Below, piece by piece: positions 9,454 to 17,292 of a DNA stretch of 64,000 nt. The notes below the pieces were generated by a model. That model searched no databases. It was given only the letters and a program-made list of their open reading frames with translations, and had not been told where the DNA came from. How positions within the stretch are numbered: the first letter of the stretch is position 1; every line of letters starts with the position of its first letter. Made by a program: the position numbers and the translations under genes. Source of the stretch: Clostridium bornimense (lineage in GTDB: Bacteria > Bacillota > Clostridia > Clostridiales > Clostridiaceae); the NCBI RefSeq assembly GCF_000577895.1, contig NZ_HG917868.1, positions 2,790,001-2,854,000 on the forward strand, given 5' to 3'.

Positions 9454-10845
9454 CTAAAAATCAGCATTTCCTGGAGTTCTTGGGAATGGTATTACGTCTC
9501 TTATATTACTCATTCCTGTTAAATACATAAGAATTCTTTCGAACCCAAGCCCAAACCCTGAGTGTTTAGTTTCTCCATATTTTCTAAGTTCTAAATACCA
9601 CCAGTAATCTTCTTTATTTAATCCTAACTCTTCCATTCTTGCTTCAAGAATATCTAATCTTTCTTCTCTTTGAGATCCACCAATGATTTCTCCAACTCCT
9701 GGTGCTAAAAGATCTGCTGCAGCAACAGTTTTTCCATCATCATTTAATCTCATATAGAAAGCTTTTATATCCTTTGGATAGTCAGTAACGAATACTGGTC
9801 TCTTAAATACTTCTTCTGATAAATATCTTTCATGTTCTGTTTGAAGATCAATGCCCCACTCTACTGGATATTGGAATTCCTTATTACATTTTTGTAATAT
9901 TTCAACAGCTTCTGTATACGTAATTCTAGCAAACTCAGAGTTAACTACATTATTTAATCTGTCCATTAATCCTTTATCAATAAAGTTAGAGAAGAACTCC
10001 ATTTCTTCTGGTGCATTTTCAAGAACATAATTAATAATATATTTTATCATATCTTCAGCACAATCTAGGTAGTCTGTTAATTCTGCAAATGCCATCTCAG
10101 GTTCTACCATCCAGAATTCTGATGCATGTCTTCCTGTATTTGAATTTTCAGCTCTAAATGTTGGTCCAAAAGTATATATATTTCTAAATGCTAATGCATA
10201 AGTTTCTCCATTTAATTGCCCTGAAACTGTAAGGTTTGCAGGCTTTCCAAAGAAATCTTGTGAAAAATCAACTTCACCATCTTCAGTTAATGGAGGATTT
10301 TTAGGATCTAATGTAGTTAATCTAAACATTTCTCCTGCACCTTCACAGTCTGAAGCTGTTATAATTGGAGTATTTACATATACAAATCCTCTTTCATTAA
10401 AGAACTTGTGTATTGCATAAGCTGCTAAACCTCTTACTCTAAATACAGCTGAAAAAGTATTACTTCTTGGTCTTAAATGTGCTATAGTTCTTAAATATTC
10501 CATTGTATGTCTTTTCTTTTGTAATGGATAATCTGAATTACTATGTCCATGAATTACTATATTAGTTGCTTTTAATTCAAGAGGTTGTTTTGAATTTGGT
10601 GTTAATACAACTTCACCTTCTATTTCTAAAGATGAGCTTATCGCTATCTTTGATATTTCTTTAAAATTATCTAATGTATTTTCAAAAACAACTTGTAGAT
10701 TCTTAAAGAAACTACCGTCATTTAATTCTATAAATCCAAAGTTATTATTTGATCTTATAGTTCTTACCCATCCACTTACTTTAACTGTTTTTCCTGCAAA
10801 GTCATCACTTTCTCTAAAAAGTGCTTTAACTAAAGTATTTTCCAT
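9454..10845 (-). CDS. asnS: Asparaginyl-tRNA synthetase
   Basis: This class IIb aminoacyl-tRNA synthetase of 463 residues charges tRNA-Asn. It has an N-terminal OB-fold anticodon-binding domain ([20 protein letters not shown]) and a class II catalytic core with motif 2 ([21 protein letters not shown]) and motif 3 ([15 protein letters not shown]). The start is set at 10845: an AAAGG site lies about 9 bases upstream, while the in-frame ATG at 10854 directly abuts that site. Its expression is controlled by the Asn T-box leader upstream. Confidence 0.96.
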   Translation of the reverse strand: MENTLVKALFRESDDFAGKTVKVSGWVRTIRSNNNFGFIELNDGSFFKNLQVVFENTLDNFKEISKIAISSSLEIEGEVVLTPNSKQPLELKATNIVIHGHSNSDYPLQKKRHTMEYLRTIAHLRPRSNTFSAVFRVRGLAAYAIHKFFNERGFVYVNTPIITASDCEGAGEMFRLTTLDPKNPPLTEDGEVDFSQDFFGKPANLTVSGQLNGETYALAFRNIYTFGPTFRAENSNTGRHASEFWMVEPEMAFAELTDYLDCAEDMIKYIINYVLENAPEEMEFFSNFIDKGLMDRLNNVVNSEFARITYTEAVEILQKCNKEFQYPVEWGIDLQTEHERYLSEEVFKRPVFVTDYPKDIKAFYMRLNDDGKTVAAADLLAPGVGEIIGGSQREERLDILEARMEELGLNKEDYWWYLELRKYGETKHSGFGLGFERILMYLTGMSNIRDVIPFPRTPGNADF

Positions 10846-10894
10846 TATTACCATCCTTTCAAAGCCTTTATTATATACTTAGTATATTAAATAA

Positions 10895-11149
10895 TAAAAT
10901 AAAAAGTCCTTCATCCCTAAATAGGGACGAAGGACATACTTTCGCGGTGCCACCCTAGTTGCTTAAAAAAAGCCACTCTAAAATATAAGGGTTTTAACCC
11001 TCTAATCCTACGCAGGCCTCAAAGTGCCCTTCAGTTAGAAACTCCGAGTCGTTATTCAATATAGCTTCAATACTAACTCACAGCTACCGTTAGCTCTCTG
11101 AAATCTCTACTATACCTACTGGTCTCATCAACGTTTAATATATACTTAT
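10895..11149 (-). promoter_or_regulatory. T-box leader of asnS, specifier AAC (Asn)
   Basis: The minus strand carries the T-box core GGTGGCACCGCGAAA (10940-10954), which base-pairs with the acceptor end of uncharged tRNA. The competing terminator hairpin is at 10906-10935 with a T run after it. In Stem I, the bases before the conserved GGAG read GAAT-AAC-GACTCGGAG. AAC at 11051-11053 is therefore the specifier, matching asparagine. Uncharged tRNA-Asn should stabilise the antiterminator and allow transcription of asnS. Confidence 0.95.
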
Positions 11150-11155
11150 AAAAAA

Positions 11156-11184
11156 ATTATAGATTTTTCCCTCAATAAAGTCAA
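11156..11184 (-). promoter_or_regulatory. Sigma-A promoter of the asnS T-box leader
   Basis: On the minus strand, TTGACT (11179-11184) and a perfect TATAAT (11156-11161) are separated by 17 bases. The predicted start is near 11149, just upstream of Stem I. Confidence 0.85.
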
Positions 11185-11256
11185 TACTTATAAATACTTG
11201 TATCTATTAGTAATAGTATTTATAATTTTATATATAAAATTTAATGAGGTGTTTTT

Positions 11257-11724
11257 ATGAGAATTGGAATGGGTTATGATGTACATAAATTAGTAACTAA
11301 CAGAAAACTTATCATTGGCGGAGTTGAAATTCCCCATAGTTTAGGACTACTAGGTCACTCTGATGCCGATGTTTTATTACATGCTATAATGGATGCCCTA
11401 CTAGGTGCTGCTGCTCTTGGAGATATCGGTAAGCATTTTCCTGATACCGATGAAAGATTTAAAGGAGCTTCTTCTATAAAACTTTTAGAAGAAGTAGGGC
11501 GCCTTGTAAATGAAGCTGGATATAAAATAGAGAATATCGACTCTACTATTATTGCTCAAAAACCAAAAATGTCTCCTCACATTAATTTAATGAGAGAGAA
11601 CATATCTAATGCACTAAACATTGATATAAAAAATATCAATGTTAAAGCAACAACTGAAGAAGGTCTTAGCTTTACGGGAAGAGAGGAAGGTATCTCCTCT
11701 CAAGCTATCTGCCTTTTAATATAA
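11257..11724 (+). CDS. ispF: 2-C-methyl-D-erythritol 2,4-cyclodiphosphate synthase
   Basis: IspF cyclises CDP-methylerythritol 2-phosphate in the non-mevalonate isoprenoid pathway. The 155-residue length is typical. The metal-binding motif GYDVHKL (residues 5-11), the [11 protein letters not shown] segment (His and Asp ligands) and the C-terminal [15 protein letters not shown] block are all present. A GAGGTG site at 11246-11251 precedes the ATG. It is transcribed alone, divergently from the asnS leader, and ends at a strong terminator that merges into a dispersed repeat. Confidence 0.97.
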   Translation: MRIGMGYDVHKLVTNRKLIIGGVEIPHSLGLLGHSDADVLLHAIMDALLGAAALGDIGKHFPDTDERFKGASSIKLLEEVGRLVNEAGYKIENIDSTIIAQKPKMSPHINLMRENISNALNIDIKNINVKATTEEGLSFTGREEGISSQAICLLI

Positions 11725-11731
11725 CAATATA

Positions 11732-11782
11732 AAAAGGAACTATCACTAAATGAAAATTTGTTAGTGATAGTTCCTTTTATTA
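11732..11782 (+). terminator. Terminator after ispF
   Basis: An 18-bp perfect stem (11732-11749 with 11761-11778) is followed by T-rich sequence. The loop and right arm (11749-11780) have a close copy at 30506-30535 that lacks the left arm, so part of this terminator belongs to the dispersed repeat. Confidence 0.9.
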
Positions 11783-12161
11783 TGTCACAAGTTAGGTTAA
11801 TTTTCCCCTATGGGGAAAATATTATAGTCCTGCGGACAGCAAGTTACAATTCCCAATTAAAGAAACAGATTTATATATTTAGCGAATATATAAATTTATT
11901 ATACCTAAGTGTTATTTTGTACTTACTATAAATCCGAAATTTTTATTTCAAGCTATATGAAGGTGCAACCTTCATATAGCCCCATGTAATAGTTTTACAT
12001 CAAATATAATTAACTAAAAAACTAATCCACTCTATAACACAAGCTAAACACTTGCAATTTCAGAAATTCCGCAGGAATTTCCACCATACCTGTGCCTTGT
12101 GCCCTCATACCTATGCCCTATCCATACCTGTGCCTTGTGTCCTCATACTTGTGCCCTGATA
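11783..12161 (+). repeat. Dispersed intergenic hairpin element, copy A
   Basis: This is the fullest copy of the repeat and fills the gap between ispF and the convergent 466-residue gene. It contains TTTTCCCC-TAT-GGGGAAAA (11801-11819), GTCC-TGC-GGAC (11827-11837), a 13-bp stem around loop GCA (11952-11980), and GAAATTCC-GCA-GGAATTTC (12063-12081). An extra palindrome with 11-bp arms (11869-11895) lies in a segment missing from the other copies. The right end is a 7-nt-periodic array based on TGTGCCT, present as two 38-bp units starting at 12084 and 12122. The array runs into the 3' end of the neighbouring gene. Confidence 0.8.
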
Positions 12162-13518
12162 ATCTATTTTCTATTAATGCTTTTACATACCACTCAGCAT
12201 CTTCTCCATCATTTCCTATAACATTAATAATCGTAGAATACACATCAAGTACCCTATCATCTTTAATATATTTCTTAATATAATTGGCATTTGCTTTACC
12301 TAGTAAGTACTTTATTATAAGATCTCTCTTATCTCTATTTTTATAATATACATTTTCAAAAAAATTCACTACATCTTCTGTTCTCATATATTTTCTCATG
12401 ATAGTAAGTTCATTTATATACATTGCTAAAAATCTAAAACTTTTCTTATAGAACTTATCATCATTATACCCTTCAGAAACATCATGCATTAAATCTATAA
12501 ATGCTAATGCAACTTCATTAGATATAGTACATATATTAGATGTTATTCTAAGTTCCAATATATTTATTATTCCGTATTTTACATATTTATCACCATATCT
12601 ATCCAAAAATTTTATACCTTTAATAATTCGTTCAGCTTCTGTTGATGACATAGTATATATAAAACTATATAAATTATAACAATCATCAATATCTTGTCTT
12701 ATATTAAAATACTGAAACTTATCCATAAAATTCGTTACTGCCTTAATATTGTCATATGAAATAGTATATCCTATTTGCGCTAAGTTAGCATATCTAGTAT
12801 CTAGCGCTGGTTTACTTTCCAATCCCTCAATTAAATCATGTATATAATATTTACTTTCATTTTCTACATATAAAGAAATAGTAATATCATTTTTTTCTTT
12901 AACACAATTTATATCAAAATTATTATCTATACCATTACTTAAACTATTAAATGATATATCCTGAGCTAATCTTACAGGAAACAAAAAGCATAGTGCCCCT
13001 ATCCACATAAGGCAATTCTTTCCTGAATCCTTTAATATAATTTTGCGATGATCTTCCTTACTTAAGATAAGTATGTTTATCAACCTTTTTAATATTCTTA
13101 TTCTAGACTCATTATAATTATTATTAGGTCGTGCTACTATAAATCCACTAACACTTTCTGGGCTTATATCTTCCCCAACTATCATTTTTTCTATTTCATA
13201 CAATGTTATATTTTTATAATCCATATTTAAAATGTTGCTATTTATATAAGCTATTGGATAATTATCAAAATATCCATTTTCCTTGACTATTGTATGTATT
13301 ATTTTCTTTTCTTTACAAATAACTATTTTAGAAATATAACTACTATTTTCTTCTCTAAAAAATGCATATCCTTCATCATCTTCTTCATATTTATTATTAA
13401 TTATAGAATGAAATCTACTTTTTATGATATTAACATTATTCTCTGTTGCATTACGAGTTTTTATAATATTTAAATCATCACCATAACTCATTAGTATAAT
13501 TTGATGATATGATTCCAT
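12118..13518 (-). CDS. Unrecognised 466-residue cytoplasmic protein
   Basis: I do not recognise this protein securely. It has no signal peptide or clear membrane span and is rich in Asn, Ile, Tyr and Lys. A central block, WIGALCFLFPVRLAQDISFN, followed by an alpha-helical C-terminal half, faintly recalls the middle domain of GTPase-associated (GAP1) conflict-system proteins, and the N-terminal HQIILMSYG could fit too. No GTPase or partner gene is adjacent, so this is weak. The start at 13518 follows a run of seven G. The last 13 or so residues (SGHKYEDTRHRYG) are encoded by the heptad array of repeat copy A, so the original C-terminus was probably replaced. Confidence 0.7.
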   Translation of the reverse strand: MESYHQIILMSYGDDLNIIKTRNATENNVNIIKSRFHSIINNKYEEDDEGYAFFREENSSYISKIVICKEKKIIHTIVKENGYFDNYPIAYINSNILNMDYKNITLYEIEKMIVGEDISPESVSGFIVARPNNNYNESRIRILKRLINILILSKEDHRKIILKDSGKNCLMWIGALCFLFPVRLAQDISFNSLSNGIDNNFDINCVKEKNDITISLYVENESKYYIHDLIEGLESKPALDTRYANLAQIGYTISYDNIKAVTNFMDKFQYFNIRQDIDDCYNLYSFIYTMSSTEAERIIKGIKFLDRYGDKYVKYGIINILELRITSNICTISNEVALAFIDLMHDVSEGYNDDKFYKKSFRFLAMYINELTIMRKYMRTEDVVNFFENVYYKNRDKRDLIIKYLLGKANANYIKKYIKDDRVLDVYSTIINVIGNDGEDAEWYVKALIENRLSGHKYEDTRHRYG

Positions 13519-13548
13519 TCTATCCCCCCCAATAATAAATATAAAACA

Positions 13549-14490
13549 CTATTCTAATTCTATATCAAATTCGCTCTTTTTCAGTTCTGATACAACTTTA
13601 AACATGGCTAAATCCTTCATTTTTGCTTCTATCATAATATCGAAACTTTCCCCTAAAAGTTTAGTAATATTTATAAACTTCCTCATTTCTTCAATATTTA
13701 TATATTCATGGTGTTTTCTATCTCTTATACCATCTTTAGGACTAGAAAAATGAACTTTAGGTGGCAATTTTTCACTTGTCCATGTATTAAATATTCTCTC
13801 TAAGTATTCCTCTATCCTTTCTCCATTATTGTTACAATTATGATGATGTACATCTAAAACCATTGGAATTTTTAATGATTCGCATAATTCTAAAGTCTCT
13901 TTCATTGTATATGTTTTATCATCATTTTCTATTATTATTTTTTTTCTTATTTTTTCATCAAAACCTGTAATATTATCTTTAAATCTATCTAATGCCTTTT
14001 CTTTTCCACCAGTTGCTCCTCCTATGTGTAATACTAATTTATAATCATCGTAATTCATCAACTGAAATATTTCGCAAAAGTGCATAAGATTTCTTTTAGT
14101 AGCTTCAACAACTTCTGATCTATTTGAATTTATTACGTTAAATTGATCTGGATGTGCATCTACCCTCATATTAGATTTTTTTATTATATCTCCAATCTCT
14201 TTAAATTCTTTCTTAAAGTATTTTTTATAATCCCAATTTTTCACTTCAGGATGAGTAGCTAATGGAATTAATGCTGAAGTCATTCTATAAAAATGTATAT
14301 TCTTTTCTACGTTATATTCTAAAATTTTCTTTAATGCTTCTAAATTACTTAATGTAACTTTTTTAAGCTTGTTTAATCTTTCTTCATCATTATGCATCTT
14401 ACTATAATTAGAAAAAGTAACAGTAGACGAAGATGTTACATTTTTATCCAACCCTAAAGCTATCGCTACATATCCAAATCTTATTTTCAT
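13549..14490 (-). CDS. uvsE: UV DNA damage endonuclease
   Basis: UvsE/UVDE nicks DNA 5' of UV photoproducts and other lesions, starting an alternative excision repair route. The 313-residue TIM-barrel protein begins IRFGYVAIALGL and contains the metal-binding segments VDAHPDQFNVI, LVLHIGGATGGKEKA, ENDDKTYT, LDVHHHNC and KVHFSSPKDG. The start is the ATG at 14490; the GTG at 14499 is part of the GAGGTG ribosome site. It is divergent from the small TPR gene, and the gap to the downstream 466-residue gene is only 30 bases, so the two may be co-transcribed. Confidence 0.94.
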   Translation of the reverse strand: MKIRFGYVAIALGLDKNVTSSSTVTFSNYSKMHNDEERLNKLKKVTLSNLEALKKILEYNVEKNIHFYRMTSALIPLATHPEVKNWDYKKYFKKEFKEIGDIIKKSNMRVDAHPDQFNVINSNRSEVVEATKRNLMHFCEIFQLMNYDDYKLVLHIGGATGGKEKALDRFKDNITGFDEKIRKKIIIENDDKTYTMKETLELCESLKIPMVLDVHHHNCNNNGERIEEYLERIFNTWTSEKLPPKVHFSSPKDGIRDRKHHEYINIEEMRKFINITKLLGESFDIMIEAKMKDLAMFKVVSELKKSEFDIELE

Positions 14491-14587
14491 ATTTTTCACC
14501 TCTTTTTAATTAGTATGGTAGCCTTATTGGTTTACTATGCATATATTGTTATTATGCACACAACATACACAGAAGGTGGTGTAATAC

Positions 14588-14950
14588 TTGGATATTAAAG
14601 AGGTTCACGATGCTATTCACATTTTATATACGAATGGTACTTCAAAAGATTTAATAAAACGAGCTATTAATAATATTTTTAATCGTTCATTTCCTGCAAG
14701 CGTTCCTACTATCGCAGATATTTTGATAGATGAAAAAGACTACCCATTAGCTTTAGAATATTGTAACCTTGCATTAAAATCTATTCATATTGACGAATTA
14801 TATTTTTTGAAAGCTCGTTGTCATTTTTCTTTGAAAGAATATAATGAATGTTTAGATTCATTAAATAAACTAACTAACGAGTACTATATGAATAAATCTG
14901 AGGACATGAAAGAATTTTCACTTATGAAAATTCCAGAACTAAAGGACTGA
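14588..14950 (+). CDS. Small TPR-like protein
   Basis: This 120-residue soluble protein has helix pairs of the tetratricopeptide type: DYPLALEYCNLALKS (about residues 53-67) followed by ELYFLKARCHFSLKEYNECL. It probably mediates protein contacts; no partner is apparent. The start is a TTG at 14588 preceded by AAGGTGG at 14573-14579. An ATG start is not available in frame near this site. The stop codon is inside a terminator stem, so the gene is monocistronic. Function is unknown. Confidence 0.72.
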   Translation: MDIKEVHDAIHILYTNGTSKDLIKRAINNIFNRSFPASVPTIADILIDEKDYPLALEYCNLALKSIHIDELYFLKARCHFSLKEYNECLDSLNKLTNEYYMNKSEDMKEFSLMKIPELKD

Positions 14951-14970
14951 TATTATTCAGTCCTTTTTGA
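14941..14970 (+). terminator. Terminator after the TPR-like gene
   Basis: A 10-bp stem AAAGGACTGA (14941-14950) with TCAGTCCTTT (14957-14966) has a 6-base loop and a T run, and overlaps the stop codon. Confidence 0.85.
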
Positions 14971-15007
14971 TATAATGAAAAGTATATTAAATTAGGAGAG
15001 ATTACTT

Positions 15008-16129
15008 ATGAATAAACTAACACTTATTGCAACGGCGCCTATGGGCTTAGAATCAATAGTTTCTAAAGAACTTAAAGACCTAGGATTTACTAACTTAGAA
15101 GTAGAAAATGGAAGGGTAACATATGATACTGATATATCAGGTATGATAAAATCGAATCTTTATCTTCGTTGTAGTGATAGAGTTCATATTAAACTTGGTG
15201 ATTTTGTTGCTACTACATTCGAAGAATTATTTCAAGGTGTTAAAGCTCTGCCTTGGGCCGATTACTTAACTGTTGATGGAGAATTTATTGTCAATGCTAA
15301 ATCTGTAAAGTCAACATTATTTTCTCTTTCAGATATACAGAGCATATCAAAAAAAGCAATTATTAATAAAATGAAAGAAACCCATAACGTTGAATGGTTT
15401 GAAGAGGACGGAACTCGTTATTCTATATTAGTATCTATACTTAAAGATAGAGTAATTGTTACTCTAGATACCTCTGGTGTACCATTACATAAAAGAGGTT
15501 ATCGTGCTCACGGTAATGAAGCTCCAATAAAAGAAACTTTAGCTGCAGCATTAGTTAAATTATCAGATTGGAATCCAAGTAAACCGCTTATAGACCCTAT
15601 GTGTGGTTCTGGAACTATAGCTATTGAAGCTGCCATGATGGGACTAAATATTGCTCCTGGTCTTAATCGTCGTTTTGATTTTGAAGATTTTCATTTTGTT
15701 GACAAAGAGCTGTTCAAAAAAATAAAGAAAGAAGCCTATGAAGCAATTGATTATGATAAAGAACTTAAAATCTATGCTTCAGATATAGATAAAAAGATAA
15801 TCGAAGTAGCAAAAGAAAACAGTGAACTCGCTGGTGTAGATGATATGATTACTTTTAGATCCATGGATGTACGCAGAGTTTTTTCTAATGAATCTAATGG
15901 AGTTATCATATGTAACCCCCCTTATGGCGAAAGACTTCAAGATGAAAAAGCTGTCTTAAATCTCTACAGAGATATGGGAAATACATTTAAAGGTCTACAT
16001 GGATGGAGTTATTTTATAATAACATCTTCTGAAAAATTCGAAAAATCTTTTGGTAGAAAAAGCGATAAGAATAGAAAACTTTATAATGGTAGAATTAAAT
16101 GTTATTACTATCAATACTTTCACAAATAA
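15008..16129 (+). CDS. THUMP-domain class I RNA methyltransferase (RlmL/YpsC-like)
   Basis: This 373-residue enzyme probably methylates guanine in 23S rRNA. It has an N-terminal ferredoxin-like plus THUMP RNA-binding region (about residues 1-155), then a Rossmann methyltransferase with the SAM-binding motif DPMCGSGTIAIEAA (about 197-210) and the catalytic NPPYGERL motif (about 302-309), typical of N2-guanine methylation. AGGAGA at 14994-14999 precedes the ATG. It is monocistronic and ends at a terminator. E. coli RlmL carries an extra C-terminal domain that is missing here, as in other Firmicutes. Confidence 0.9.
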   Translation: MNKLTLIATAPMGLESIVSKELKDLGFTNLEVENGRVTYDTDISGMIKSNLYLRCSDRVHIKLGDFVATTFEELFQGVKALPWADYLTVDGEFIVNAKSVKSTLFSLSDIQSISKKAIINKMKETHNVEWFEEDGTRYSILVSILKDRVIVTLDTSGVPLHKRGYRAHGNEAPIKETLAAALVKLSDWNPSKPLIDPMCGSGTIAIEAAMMGLNIAPGLNRRFDFEDFHFVDKELFKKIKKEAYEAIDYDKELKIYASDIDKKIIEVAKENSELAGVDDMITFRSMDVRRVFSNESNGVIICNPPYGERLQDEKAVLNLYRDMGNTFKGLHGWSYFIITSSEKFEKSFGRKSDKNRKLYNGRIKCYYYQYFHK

Positions 16130-16130
16130 A

Positions 16131-16167
16131 AAGAAATCACCTCAATTATTGAGGTGATTTCTTTTTT
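16131..16167 (+). terminator. Terminator after the THUMP methyltransferase gene
   Basis: A 15-bp perfect stem (16131-16145 with 16149-16163) has a 3-base loop and a T run. The following stretch to about 16300 is very AT-rich and I see no gene in it. Confidence 0.9.
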
Positions 16168-16297
16168 CCAATTACATAGTGGAGGAAATTTGATATTGGT
16201 ATTGTCTTTTAAGTTAATTTATTGTATCTGTTTTTTCTTACAACTTTATTCTACAATATTTTTAGTAATTTTGCAATATTTTTTAATAAATTACATA

Positions 16298-16411
16298 TTA
16301 TTTTTTTATATTCTTTTTTTTACAGTTAATATTTAAATTAAATAATAATTCTATTAATGTCTCTGACGCTAACCTAACTTGATCATTACTCAACTCTTCA
16401 ATTTTCTCCAT
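16298..16411 (-). CDS. Possible short ORF of 37 residues, doubtful
   Basis: A minus-strand frame encodes MEKIEELSNDQVRLASETLI and a Lys-rich tail. The composition is protein-like and amphipathic, but the upstream GGAT is a poor ribosome site and there is no clear promoter. It lies beyond the terminator of the LUD gene. It may be a fragment of a lost gene or a chance frame; the longer frame to 16504 runs through that terminator and is not credible. Confidence 0.2.
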   Translation of the reverse strand: MEKIEELSNDQVRLASETLIELLFNLNINCKKKNIKK

Positions 16412-16454
16412 TATAAGATATCCATACGCTAGTTCTAACAATGCAAATAGTATA

Positions 16455-16493
16455 TATAAAAGCTTTAACCAAACAACATCAACGGTTAAAGCT
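16455..16493 (-). terminator. Terminator after the LUD-domain gene
   Basis: A 10-bp perfect stem AGCTTTAACC (16461-16470) with GGTTAAAGCT (16484-16493) is followed on the minus strand by TTTATATATA, about 35 bases past the stop codon. Confidence 0.75.
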
Positions 16494-16527
16494 ATAGACC
16501 TCACTTATTTATGATATAATTCCCTAT

Positions 16528-17169
16528 TTAATAACCTAAATTCTCTTCAACTATTATTACATGAAATCTTTCTTTATCACCTTGACTTCTAATAACAGTG
16601 TATTCCCTACAAATTTTCTCTGGTGATTTGCAATCACAACAATAACCTACTTTAGCACATGGAGTATTTCTATTTAATCTTATTGCATTTGCTGGTGCTG
16701 CTATTTCTTTCATTCTTACAATTGCTACATCTAAATCTTTAACAATTTTATTTACCCCTGCGATAACTATAACTTTTTTAGGTCCATATATCATTGCTGC
16801 TACTCTATTTCCATTACCATCAACGTTGTATAACTCACCTTTTTCTGTTAATGCATTAGTAGATGTTAAATAGTAATCTGCAAAAAATGCATCTCTATAT
16901 ATCTTCTCTATATCTTCTCTACTCAGGCCTTCTTTATATCTATCTAAAAAATTATAATCACCATTTCTTAATAAATCTATTACTCCAGCTTCAAAAAGTG
17001 TCATTGATCCACCTACTGTTACTGTTGATTTACTTTCTAGTAAAGACTCTATAAGTTCTTTCAATTCTTCTTTATTTTTAACTTTATACCCATTAATTCC
17101 ATTCTCTTTTAAAGCTTTTATCGTTCTTTCTATTTTCATATCTTGCACTTTCTTTAAATTTTCACTCAT
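16528..17169 (-). CDS. LUD-domain protein (LutC/YkgG-like)
   Basis: This 213-residue protein is a stand-alone LUD domain. Typical blocks are TVTVGGSMTLFEAGVIDLL, DAFFADYYLTSTNALTEKGEL, NVDGNGNRVAAMIYGPKKVIVIAG and a Cys-rich end (CAKVGYCCDCKSPEKIC) that may bind metal or iron-sulfur. LUD proteins are linked to lactate oxidation when they occur with LutA and LutB, but neither is present, so a role in lactate use is not supported here. A GGGGG site precedes the ATG. It is monocistronic. Confidence 0.85.
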   Translation of the reverse strand: MSENLKKVQDMKIERTIKALKENGINGYKVKNKEELKELIESLLESKSTVTVGGSMTLFEAGVIDLLRNGDYNFLDRYKEGLSREDIEKIYRDAFFADYYLTSTNALTEKGELYNVDGNGNRVAAMIYGPKKVIVIAGVNKIVKDLDVAIVRMKEIAAPANAIRLNRNTPCAKVGYCCDCKSPEKICREYTVIRSQGDKERFHVIIVEENLGY

Positions 17170-17292
17170 TATAAATTACCCCCTTTAATTTAATTATACT
17201 GAAAATTTATTAATATATCCCTTGCCTTTTACCACAGTTTTTCCTTATTATTGTATTATAACCCATATAATATATTACATAAAGGAGGACTT

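Noticed and set aside
12084-12161. Heptad array as a CRISPR array
   Set aside because: Units are adjacent 7-mers in two 38-bp blocks with no unique spacers and no cas genes nearby.
12092-12283. Plus-strand frame in the heptad array, with repeated PCALIPMPYPY-like residues
   Set aside because: It is a translation of the TGTGCCT array and of antisense coding DNA; no ribosome site.
16298-16504. 68-residue minus-strand frame in full length
   Set aside because: Its 5' part runs through the LUD gene terminator; only the shorter 37-residue part is listed, and that with low confidence.
17251-17292. Upstream ATG for the AraC-GH39 gene
   Set aside because: The ribosome site AAAGGAGG lies inside this extension, directly ahead of the ATG at 17293.
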